64,000 nucleotides of DNA from Himantopus leucocephalus (taxonomy: Eukaryota > Chordata > Aves > Charadriiformes > Recurvirostridae): NCBI GenBank assembly GCA_003993805.1, contig RSEF01000019.1, forward strand, positions 8,848,433 through 8,912,432, in the 5' to 3' direction. The notes beneath the pieces were generated by a model, which worked only from the letters and a program-made list of their open reading frames with translations, ran no database searches and was not told the origin of the DNA. Positions 1 through 9,600 of the stretch are shown piece by piece; within the stretch, counting starts at the first letter, position 1, and each line of letters opens with the position of its first letter. A program made the position numbers and the translations under genes.

Positions 1-440
1 CCCCCCCACTCGCTCCCCCCCCCTCCGCCCGCCTCGGCCGTCCCGGGGGTTGCGGTGGCGGCGCCGGCACGGAACCGCGCCTCGGTTGGGGCTTCGCCTC
101 GTGCGAGCGGGTGAATTCACCCCAAAAATCCCGCGGGAGCCGCCAGACGAGCCTCGGGCCAGGGCGCGGGGCCGGCTCCGCCCGCCGGGGCGGCCCGCTG
201 CCTTCCCGCCGCCCGTCCCCCATCCCCGGCCGGGCCGGGGGGTCCCCGGGGCAGCGCCGAGGGGGGGTGGTGGTGTTGGCTCGGGGGGTGCGGGGGGGGC
301 CCCGGGGGGGGCCCTTGGAGGGCGCCGCCGGGNAGGGCGCCGCCGGGCGCTCGGAAATAGCCGAGTTGTAAAAGCGGATTTGCAGAGCAAAGCGCGTTAT
401 TGCGCTCTGCCTCCGCGGCGTCCCGCAAATCTTCCTGTGA
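1..440 (+). promoter_or_regulatory. ACACA: CpG-island promoter / probable non-coding first exon of ACACA
   Basis: The first 440 bases are extremely GC-rich with dense CpG dinucleotides and several GC boxes (for example around 175-200). After about 440 the composition drops abruptly to ordinary AT-rich sequence. There is no ATG on the + strand. This is what a housekeeping promoter with a non-coding first exon looks like. Mammalian ACACA has a promoter shared with the divergent TADA2A gene (PI) and a GC-rich promoter PII. Which one this island is cannot be settled here. The exon coding the upstream start of the long isoform was not found downstream of it, which leans towards PII. An ambiguous base (N) lies at 333 between two near-identical GC-rich stretches. 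I could not fix the transcription start or the splice donor. Confidence 0.7.
109..126 (+). promoter_or_regulatory. SRE-like motif with 14-bp palindrome
   Basis: Bases 109-122 form a perfect 14-bp palindrome (GGGTGAATTCACCC). Bases 117-126 (TTCACCCCAA) match the classical sterol regulatory element ATCACCCCAC at 8 of 10 positions, including the TCACCCCA core. SREBP-1 is known to drive ACACA transcription, in chicken together with thyroid hormone receptor at promoter 2. Binding here is inferred from the motif alone. Confidence 0.35.
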
Positions 441-2170
441 AACTTCTAAAATGAAATAGACCACGTTTAAACAGCGTGCCAAAGTGAAATTGTCGCCTGT
501 TGCAGCTTCGCGGGCTGTAAATTCAGCAAACCATTTCAGTTATGCCCAGATCTCCCAAGACAGCGGGATTTAGACACAGCCTTGAGTGTTTTAGCAAACC
601 AGGATAGCTGCAAATACAGGCTTTTTTGTCTTCATATTCTTTTTGGAAGTGACACAGACATATTTTACCTGAGGAGGCGTAGGAAGGACATATTCCACGT
701 GGATATTTAGCTTTATGTGTTTAATGTTCGTGCAGTACATCTAAAAACTAACTAACTAGAACTTCTAACTGGTGGGTGTACAGTTTGTGAAGTCCCTTTC
801 AATACCGACGGAGCAGAAGAGCCTTGCAGGGTGTTCCGTAGTTGCTGAGAACATTTTAGGATGGGCAGTGAAGCAATGCCCAATTATTAACCAGGAGGCA
901 TGGCTCAGGTGGAGCAGAGTTTGAATCGTGGCCCACCGGTTGCGTAGAGGTACAGGCTGGCGAAGTTTTGAGACTGAGCAAGTCTTAAAATGCAGCGGCC
1001 GCTGGCCTGACTGAAGACCGCGGGCAGGGAGCTCTGCAGGGAAACGGTTGGACACTTGGTGGCCCATCTTGGTGCAAAAATTGACCCTCTGCCCTCTTCT
1101 GATCTGGAAACTCGCTTCCAGCCCTGGTATAGGTGAGCATGTTGCTGATTTTTATTTGTTTGGTGAAAGCAATTAAGTAGTCAACTTGTTACACAGACAC
1201 TATCTATTTTTACTTTGTTTTTACCTTTTTTGTTCCTTTGTTTTCTGTTACCCGTGTTCACTCAGGTAGGGTGGTGAAAGTACACGTCCATTTCATTGTT
1301 TTAAAATTATTGGTGTTGATTAGCAATACCACAGATCCCTGGGCTTTAAACAGGAGACCTTTAAGTAAATCTAGTTTTGTTAATTTCCTTTTATATGACT
1401 TATCAAAATTGTAGAGGCACTATTCTGGCGCTTTGAAAGAACCTACAACTCATTTTCAGTGAAAAAGTAATGTTCTTTTCAGTCGTATAATTGTCTTCGG
1501 TATGGGGTGGTTTGAAGAAAACCAGAAACTTAATTTCCAGCTGGCGTTATGTAAGTTTCATGCCCAGGTGTATGTTACAATAATAAAAATGATCTTAAAG
1601 TAAAACTGTTATAAAAACCTCTACAGTCTAATATTTTCACATGTGCATTTCACTGTCAAGCCCAAAATTTTACTAATGGTAGTAGTAGAGCTGTGGAGAA
1701 GTGAATTGGGTTTTGTTTCACCTCAGGCAAAAACAGATACGTTACTTTTTGAATTTGGATTGCAGAGTTTTCACTGCTTGTGGCGTGAACAGGATTTGGG
1801 TCTCAAACACCTTGATATCTGCAGCGCTGGGGAGTTAGGAAAGGGCTGTGTGTCTTCAGACCTCTCGCGAGCTGATTTCTTCAGGAGGAGAGAGGACAGC
1901 GTGGCTCAGGTTCTGTAAAGATTCAACTGTGATTTAACACGTTTGTGTAACGGAAGATGCTCAGAATGCGGGATGTTACCTGTTCTTACGTCTTTGCAGG
2001 ATCGAGTTCTCAGTCTGTATCCTTCTGTAACCTACAGGGATTTTTCAGCAAAAACTTGTTTCTCTGCAGAAGTTAGCTTATTTGACAGACCTGCAAAAAT
2101 AAGTGTAGGGGCTGTATATAGTTGAGGAGCCAGATAATTTTGTGTTTTAGGATCTAGTTCAACATTTTAG

Positions 2171-2221
2171 ACTTGATGATCTTAAAGGTCTTTTCCAGCC
2201 ATAAGGGTTCAGTGATTCTAT
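2171..2221 (+). repeat. CR1 LINE, short 3' tail fragment
   Basis: The segment reads GATGATCTTAAAGGTCTTTTCC and continues to GTGATTCTATG, the standard last 50 or so bases of an avian CR1 element in + orientation. The next base begins another CR1 segment, so the two copies lie end to end. Confidence 0.85.
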
Positions 2222-2435
2222 GAGGAAAAACTTCTTTGCTGTGAGGGTGGCAGAGCACTGGCACAGGCTGCCCAGAGAGGCGGGGGAGTCTCCTTCTCTG
2301 GACATACTCAGAACCGGCCTGGATGCCGTCCTGTGCACCCTGCTCTGGGTGACCCTGCTCTGGCAGGGGGTGGGACTGGATGATCTCCAGAGGTCTTTTC
2401 CAACCCCCACCATTCTGTGATTCTATGTGATTCTG
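2222..2435 (+). repeat. CR1 LINE 3' end
   Basis: This is a roughly 214-bp CR1 3' segment in + orientation. It starts in the AGGAAAAACTTCTTTGCTGT region, passes through the CACTGGCACAGGCTGCCCAGAGAGG block and ends with repeated ATTCTGTG / ATTCTATG units. A 66-codon ORF inside it is CR1 sequence, not a gene. Confidence 0.92.
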
Positions 2436-4264
2436 TTATTAAAATAACCAGTACATCTGCAACGGTTAGTGGTACATGAACGTTGTCTCGGTGGTCAGCT
2501 GGATGCTGTGTTAGAAACTATAGGAAGTACGATATTCAGAGGTTTGGTGAGACTTGCGCGTTCTCTTTGCAGCATTGAAAGGAAAAGGCTTCTGTGAGGA
2601 GATCTCTAAGCAAGTCTACATTTTATTTGGCCCCAGACGATGCTGAAATTAATTTAAATATGAATAATGAATTTCAGCATGCTGAGAACAAGCTGAGCTT
2701 ATGTCTAATTCAATGCAATGTTGAGTGACCAGCTGATTGCAAAACATTAGTGGAACTCATGACTTTAGGACTGTACTACGGGGGGCTGGAAGTGCATTGG
2801 TAAATGGACTTGAATGGGGCTTCCTGGGTAACTGCTTTGGAACGGAGTTGTACAAACAAGATGTTTGAGTCAAGTTGTTAGAGCGTGGCATTGGGGATCA
2901 GGAGCCTTGGCATTGGTTTCATGCTTTCTCATGGAGTATTTGAGTGAAACGCTTCACTGCCTGTTCCTCTGTGTCCTCTGCTTAGAAAACAAAAAAAAAC
3001 AAAGGTCTTGAAACTTGCTTATTAACATGTAAGTTCTTGAAATTAGAAAAAAGTTTTTCTTCATTAAGGGATGAAGTTAGTTTGGCTGTATCCCAGATTC
3101 TTCAGTGCTGATGATTGTGCTAACCGTAAATCCGTCTGGATGAAATTCTCTGGCAGTGATCCGTTGCCAGGATAAATATACACGTAAATATTGTCTTCAT
3201 GTTTGTAGGCGCAAACCAAATTTGATTAAAATTTGTGCTATCTGAGCTATAAGTCTGGCCCAAGCACCTCCGTTAAAGAAATCTTCCTATGTGGTTTAGT
3301 TTCTGCATGTCACAGGTAGGTATGGAGACTTTACAGTCTGCTTCCCCTTCTTCTCCATCTCTAGCCTCAAAAAAGGCAGATCGTTCCACCCTTTTAATGC
3401 CTGTGTCAGACAGATATTTGTGGCTTTTCAGTCATAAAATGGTTAAGTACGTCTGTCTGTAAAATGAACTGTCCATGGCCCCAGTGAAACTGGAGTTTGT
3501 GGGAGTAGTGATGTCAACACAGGGTTTGATCTAAATAATTCAGTCAAGTACGTTCATGGTAAAAGTGCATAAGCCAGTTGGATCAGTTTTTAATTCTCAG
3601 TTACCGACGAAAAGGAAGAGCATGGTGTTTAAGGATTGCACTGTTTGTAAATTCCTTGTCTGTGCTCTAATTAAAACTATGATCATGTCCTATTTGTGTT
3701 ATAACATGGTCCAGTTTTGCTTGTGTACCGAATGAAAGCTGTCATGTTCATATCAAACCAATTATGCTGCATCCCTGTACTTGGCATAACATGGCTATGA
3801 TTAGCAGGACTGATGAGGTTTTCCCACCGGTTGAGGATGTCAATGTGGCGTGAGCGTTAAGGGTGTCAAAACAGTCCTTTCTGCATAGTGAAGTACCTGT
3901 TGGGAGAACGGGACCCTGACCTAAATGCCCCCTCGTCTCCTCCTTGTCTGTATTGCTGTATCACAGTTTGCTTTACAGGTGAACTGTTGGTTTTTTCATG
4001 TAAAAATATGGTATGTCAGCTGTGTCTTCCAGCCACCAGCTTTCATGAGATTGCTCATTATCATTGAGATTTACTCCTGACCAGCAAATTCAGCTGAAAT
4101 TCACCAGCAGATTCGGAAGTTCAGAGCTGACAGAGAAAAAAGTTAGAAGTAGATAGCAGTGGCACAAAGCGTGGTTTCTCCTAGAAACAAGAACTAAACT
4201 ATACGTGGGATGATCAGGTGTGTGCTAACACATTGCTCGGAAGTTGCCAGAACAACGAAGTAGG

Positions 4265-4365
4265 AGGAGGTGCCACGGCTTGGCTAGAACATCGCAGGTT
4301 CAGTTCCTGGCTGACTCTGCGACCCAGAGCAAGCAACGTTGTCTGTTTTGTATGTGTGATTTTTT
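4265..4365 (+). repeat. MIR-like tRNA-SINE relic
   Basis: Bases around 4295-4345 (GGTTCAGTTCCTGGCTGACTCTGCGACCC, then AGAGCAAGCAACG, written here in two parts) resemble the MIR block GGTTCGAATCC..GGCTCTGCC..TGTGACCTTGGGCAAGT in + orientation with a small deletion. It is diverged, as expected of an old amniote SINE. Assignment rests on recalled consensus only. Confidence 0.4.
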
Positions 4366-4466
4366 TCACAACAGTTTTGTGTTCAATGATTGGTGTAGTC
4401 GGGAAAACGCATACAGAGTATTCTTCATGATAATAATATTTACTTGTTAATTGGTTTTTTTTCCAG

Positions 4467-4513
4467 TTCGTTTTGGAAGTGGATAACTGCTCAGATTACA
4501 AGAATAACAAGAG
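4467..4513 (+). CDS. ACACA: ACACA alternative 47-base exon (N-terminal extension / 5'UTR exon)
   Basis: A polypyrimidine tract and TTCCAG acceptor precede 4467, and AAGAG/GTTAGT follows, giving an exon of exactly 47 bases. Spliced to the exon at 6387 it is open in frame with the main ATG and reads SFWKWITAQITRITR, then VLRAQFVGA, then the main Met. This closely matches the human long-isoform extension (SFWKWI.TQ..RI.R..RA.F.G.M). In transcripts from a housekeeping promoter the same exon would be 5' untranslated, as for the 47-base exon 4 I recall from rat. It contains no ATG. The upstream exon supplying the long-isoform start codon was not found and probably lies before the window. Confidence 0.88.
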
Positions 4514-6386
4514 GTTAGTGCATTCCTCATTTTATAATGATGTGATTTCCAGCTGTGTGTAGTTTTCATATAAGGGCATCAAAGTCAGGCGGAGCAGGGC
4601 GTATCAAACGTTTATCCCCCATCCCACCTGTCTTTGTGCTATGAGGTGCTCCTTTGTTTTCTCCATGTCATGCTCTTTCTCTTTTTTTTTTTTTTTTTTA
4701 AAAAATTTTGAAGAAATTGCGTTCATTCCCTGTTGGAACAACACTGAATTTTTGATATTCAGAGCTCTCTGTATTAAGAGATTCTTCTCTCTCTATGTAA
4801 CAATTTTTTAAATGGAAAATGGAGGCCTGAACATTTGTATTTTCCTCTGACAATTGTAAACCATGCCACTAATTTTCAATGTATTACCATAAAGTAGATA
4901 CTATCCCCTAATTGACATGGATGATCTGGGACCAAGAGGTTAAGTGAGGTTAGGGTGAAGTTACAGAAGATGTCTCTGACAGTTCACTGCTGCCCGAAGG
5001 GAGTGTTTGCTTCTGTCCCCATCATTCCTTACCAGTATCTTCCCATCTGCTCCCTTTGCTATTCCAGTTCCCCATGCTAACCTCGCAGGAAATTGTCCTG
5101 TTCTGTTGGTTACAGTTGTGATGATTTTGTTGAATCAGATCAGAGGGTGGTCTGGAAAGCTCCAGAGCTGGTGGGGAGCCGGCAATGTGAGCACGTAGCT
5201 GGGGCGGAGAAGGGAAGAAGTAGGTATGAGAGGAGCGAGACCTTTCCCTTTGACAGTGGTGGCTTGTTAGATTTGTTACAGTTATCCTGGTGGAGACTTA
5301 TCCTCAGACTTGGAACAAGATTTGAAGTTTGAAGTCTTCCTAAAGTTTGATCTTTTCAGGTTAGGGATAAAGCAGATGGCAGATATTTTTTATAGGATAC
5401 TCAGTTAATCTTGCAGTTGTTCTAGAATCTGTGGATGCTTCTCGAAGTGAAAACTTCAAAATTACTCACTTTGCCTCAATTGAAACTTTTCAAGCCGTTA
5501 AGCCCAAAGGCAGCAATTCTGGCTTGAGATGTGCTTGAACTCTTGGCATGGGAAGCTGAGATCATATTTTGGGGAGGCAAACCATATGTTCAGCCCATTC
5601 TTTTTCTCTTGCCCCAGTGTCTGCTGTTGACCACAGTTGGAGGTGGGCTCGTGTGCTGAACAGATCTTAGGTCTTGCCTTGTCCTGGTAGATTAGCTCAG
5701 GTTCCTAAAGGAATCCTAAGAAACATGAGGTCTTCTGAAAAAATGTCAGAGATAACGTGTCTTGTAGCTGGCAAGGGCTGGGAAAAGGGCGTTTTTGACC
5801 AATCAGCTCCATCATTTGAATAGCAGTAAATAATACTATGTGCAGTACCTAGCACAATGAGTCCTAGCGTTCAGATGCCATTGAAATACATATTTTTAAT
5901 CACAGAATCACAGAATGGCTGAGGTTGGAAGGGCTTCTGGAGATCACAGTGAACCCTCTGCTTAAGCAGGGTCAACTGGAGCAGGTTGCCGAGGACCATG
6001 TCCAGTCAGGTTTTAAACGTCACCAATAATTGACTAACCAAAGCATAATAGTAAACCAAAAATTTTGGATTTCTAGTCATGCATTTGTATGTGATATTTT
6101 TTTTTTTCCTTTAAGTGACTACTGCAGCTTTATCTAAACTAGCAGGTTCTGCAACGGATCAGAATGACCAGCTGCTTTGATCTCATAATCCTTGCGCAAA
6201 CAGAAAAGTCAATGATTATAGCAGAAGTAGTTATTCTTGATCCTGGACTCATCTCTGGGTTCAGCTGTGGTGTTTTAACATTGCATTTCCTATCAGAAGT
6301 GAACCTTTCTTTGTTCTCTTCTTTGTCCTGCAATAGCAGGTATTAACCTCAGGTTTTGGTTTTTCGCTTTCTTTTGCCCCTTACAG
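4514..6386 (+). other. ACACA: Intron between the 47-base exon and the main start exon
   Basis: About 1.9 kb without coding signal. It contains a poly-T run at 4682-4700 and an inverted CR1 fragment (5901-6024). It ends in a pyrimidine-rich TTTTGCCCCTTACAG acceptor at 6386. Nothing else was recognised. Confidence 0.7.
5901..6024 (-). repeat. CR1 LINE fragment, inverted
   Basis: The segment begins CACAGAATCACAGAATGG, continues GAGGTTGGAAGGGCTTCTGGAG and then AGCAGGTTGCCGAGGACCATGTCCAG. This is the reverse complement of the usual avian CR1 3' end. Several substitutions and a short deletion indicate an older copy. Confidence 0.9.
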
Positions 6387-6639
6387 TGCTGAGAGCCCAA
6401 TTTGTAGGAGCCATGGAAGAGTCTTCCCAACCCACTAAACCCCTGGAGATGAACCCTCACTCTCGCTTTATTATTGGCTCTGTGTCAGAGGATAACTCAG
6501 AAGATGAGACGAGCTCCTTGGTGAAACTTGATCTGCTAGAGGAGAAAGAGAGGTCTTTGTCGCCTGTATCTGTCTGCTCGGATTCCCTTTCTGATCTAGG
6601 ACTTTCTAACGCTCAGGATGGCCTGGCAAGCCATATGAG
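6387..6639 (+). CDS. ACACA: ACACA coding exon 1 (main start codon, residues 1-76)
   Basis: Acceptor TTACAG precedes 6387. The start ATG is at 6413, with G at -3 and G at +4 (strong Kozak context). It begins [15 protein letters not shown], as in ACC1. It encodes the serine-rich regulatory tail. Ser23, 25, 29, 34, 48, 50 and 53 sit at the positions of phosphosites known in human ACC1. The donor CATATGAG/GTATGG leaves the first two bases of Arg76. The open frame continues upstream through the acceptor, which allows the N-terminal extension from the 47-base exon. Confidence 0.98.
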
Positions 6640-9600
6640 GTATGGATAAAATAGTACTCAGATTCAGTCTTCAGTCTTTTTATCCCATCCGTTCCAAAGA
6701 TAATCCAAAGATTCCACTTTATATTCAGGTTTGTCTTCAGATGTTTTTGTTGTCCCAAGACATCTTCTGGCATTCTGTTTCTAAATGAGCTCTTGTATGT
6801 TTGTCTGTATCAAAAACGTCTGTTTTGCTTGAGTTTTAATGAAATATCTGTGCCTAAATTTCATAAGCACCCTTTAGACGTCTCAGCTGTTGAGTGTTAT
6901 GGTGGGCTTGCTTATACTGCCTGTCTCTTGTCCCAGCGTTCAGAAAACTGAAATGTGCTGACTGAGATCTTTAAAGTTTTCACTTGTGTATGTCTTTTAG
7001 ATGGGCAGTGTTTGTTGAGAACAAGGGTGTTATTTGCTTATTTTGTCTTTGTATGGGATTTGCTGCTTTGTGTGTAGCCAAAGAATTCGCAGTACCCCTG
7101 GGTAGGATCGATGACTCCATATTGCTTGGAATGTTTTTCATTTTGGATAGAGAAAATTTTGTTGATGGTTAAAGAAAAGACTGGTATCCTGCAAAGTGGT
7201 GATAAGCCGAGACTTCGTATGGTAGCTGCTGCTTGCAGCTCAGGGAGATGTAGGTCTCACGGCTGGGAGAAGGGCTGCTTCACTCCTACCCCTAATTCTT
7301 TGTGGCTCAAATGAGCTATGAAGTTGGGCTTTTGAGATTGTGGTGTTAATATTTCCTTGTCAAAAGGCCTCTTTATTTTTACGGTGTTGCTGATCTGCAT
7401 ACCACTAGCAGGATGTGCCCATTGGATTTTCTCTGTTATAGGCTAGGTGTCTTTTACTTTTCTGTGTATGTATAGGTGACGGTTTCTCGGTGCCTGATCG
7501 GTCTTGCTTCAGTATTCCATGTCCCCTTCATTTGTTTCCCCTATTCCAGGAGGTCTGGTGCCCAGACCTGTGTGCGGTACTGTGCCTGAGACCTTGTCAG
7601 TGCTGGGTAGAGTGAGGAGGTGTTGTATGCGGGGAGCAGCAGTCCATGAACAATCACCGCACTGAATATTGATAAAGTTATCTTTTACTAGTTGTAATAT
7701 TTGTGCTTGGCACTATTGAATTGCAGCAGCTCATTTTGGGTTACTTTGCCACCTTGTCTCGGTCCTTTAGGATTAGATTCTTGATTCCAAAGCATCTTCA
7801 GTCATTCCTGGTTTGATGGTAAGCTCCTAACTGATGAATGGAAAAAGAAAATATTAAACAGTGTTGGAATAGATCCTTACCAAAGCCCCGCTTCATGCGT
7901 CTTTCCAGTTTAACAGAACAGTTGCTCACCATCATATGAATTTCTGAGTACCCTGCAGTTGTTTCACGTGTACTTGTTCTATTTAGAAAAACATAGTTTT
8001 GGACAGTGTTAAAAGTCTTCCTAACATCCACATTTATTGCGGCAATTGACTGTCCCCTGTTTGCAAGCCTTTTAGCATGTAAGGAAGGAAATGCATTTTT
8101 GTTTACGACAGATTTGTCCTTGACGTCTTCCAGCTGGATGTAACTTAACTACCTTTTCGCTGCTTGTTCCTGACAAATAGGTTTGTGCTTGTTCGTCCTG
8201 GTGCCTTTCAGCCTTGGGTTCTCCCAGCAGTTCCTCCCAGTGGTCAGAACTGGGAGCCTCCTCTTGAGCTGCTCTTTCTGCCTGCCTTTTCAAAAGGTGT
8301 CATCCTGTTCCAGGAACGTACAGGACAGTCTGAATCGCACTACAGTTTTTACCGAACAATCGCTTACTACCTTTACTTTGTTGCTTTTGAAGAAATGGTT
8401 GGTTCCAAAAAGGCTTCTGGCTTTTACTGACCAGTAGTAGATGCTTATACTACCAGCTAATCCTTTCAGTTTGTTCTTCTGTTTTGTTGGTTTCTTTGCT
8501 TGTGGAGATTAAGGAATTTTAATCTGTCCTGGTGGTTCCCTTCCCACGTTAGGGAGACGGCCTCTGAAAACAAATGTTAGCAGACTCTTTGGGTTGGGGC
8601 AGAAGGGGGATAGTAGTCCATACTTTACAGAGTTGTTATGGTTGTACTGATGGACATGTTAGCCAGCTGGCAGTGATATAACAGATATAAAATCCTAACG
8701 CAAATTTAAAGTGGATTACCTTTCCAATGACTGCCAGTTATAATAATTTGGCAGCACAAAAGGTAGTTTTGAAGCAGGAAAAGATCTAGCCCTGGAACTA
8801 TATGTATTTTAGGAACAGAAGAAAGTGGACGAACACATCACCGTTAGTGTGGAAACAGACAAGAGGAGAGCAAGAAAATCAAGCAACTTCTAGGGCACTG
8901 CCTGGCATCGGAGAGCCAGGCATAACGCAATAGGTGTGCAACCTTGAGCACCTCTGTTGCAACTTGCTTACTTTGGCACTGTCTTTTGAGGGTACTTGAC
9001 TTTCAGTTAAATTGGAGAGAAATGCCAATTCAAATAAAAAAAAGTTACAGCATTATAGGCTGTTTTTCTAAGATAAAGTATTGAAATAGTTTTCCAGGAT
9101 GGTAGTTCCTTTCATCAAGAGATTTCCAAATAATGTTTACAGATGGAGAAACTGACACAAAGACAAGTTCAACAGCTTGCCTGAAGTCACGCTGTGACAG
9201 TGAATTAGTGGAACATGGGTATTCTTGCTTCCAGCTTCCTTCTGGTGATCACAAAGGTACAACACTTTCTAAAGTGACAAAGATTAATTCATGGAGAGTT
9301 CTGTACAGTTTGACTAGTGGGTCAAACAAGGTGTGGGTCCAAGGGAGTGTGTCTTTTTGAAGAAGTTACCAAAAATCTTTCCATTTGCTGGTTAGTTTCA
9401 CACAGGAAATTTTGGTCAGATAGAAATAGCTTGTATTTGAGGTGAGGGGCTTTGCTGCAGAGAATGGAACAATTCTTCTCAGGGGAAAATTATGTCTAAT
9501 ATCCAGAATTTAGTCAGCTGAAGAAGGGTTTGTGAGTGTAGTAACAGCATTGCTGCTTCTCTCTTGCTCTTAGACCCCCATAAAAACTGATACCACGTTG

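Larger units (their letters stand above)
441..4466 (+). other. ACACA: 5' intron of ACACA (first exon to the 47-base exon)
   Basis: About 4 kb of AT-rich non-coding sequence between the CpG island and the 47-base exon. It holds two CR1 tails (2171-2435) and a MIR-like relic (4265-4365). There is a good isolated splice donor at 1133 (ATAG/GTGAGC) that could end another 5' untranslated exon, but no convincing acceptor was found for it. Predicted ORFs here lack exon-like borders or lie in repeats, and I see no gene. Confidence 0.6.

Noticed and set aside
117..482. Minus-strand ORF in the CpG island as a possible TADA2A exon
   Set aside because: Proline-, glycine- and alanine-rich translation is typical of any frame in GC-rich DNA. 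No TADA2A motif was seen.
1040..1132. Possible 5' untranslated exon ending at the strong donor ATAG/GTGAGC (1133)
   Set aside because: The only upstream acceptor (CTCTGCAG at 1039) lacks a pyrimidine tract. No protein or known exon length supports it.
3289..3315. ATG TGG TTT AGT TTC TGC ATG TCA CAG before a GTAGGT donor, reminiscent of the human long-isoform start MWWSTLMS
   Set aside because: Joined to the 47-base exon it is out of frame (27 bases, needs a remainder of two), and the alternative donor four bases on does not fix it. The resemblance is probably chance.
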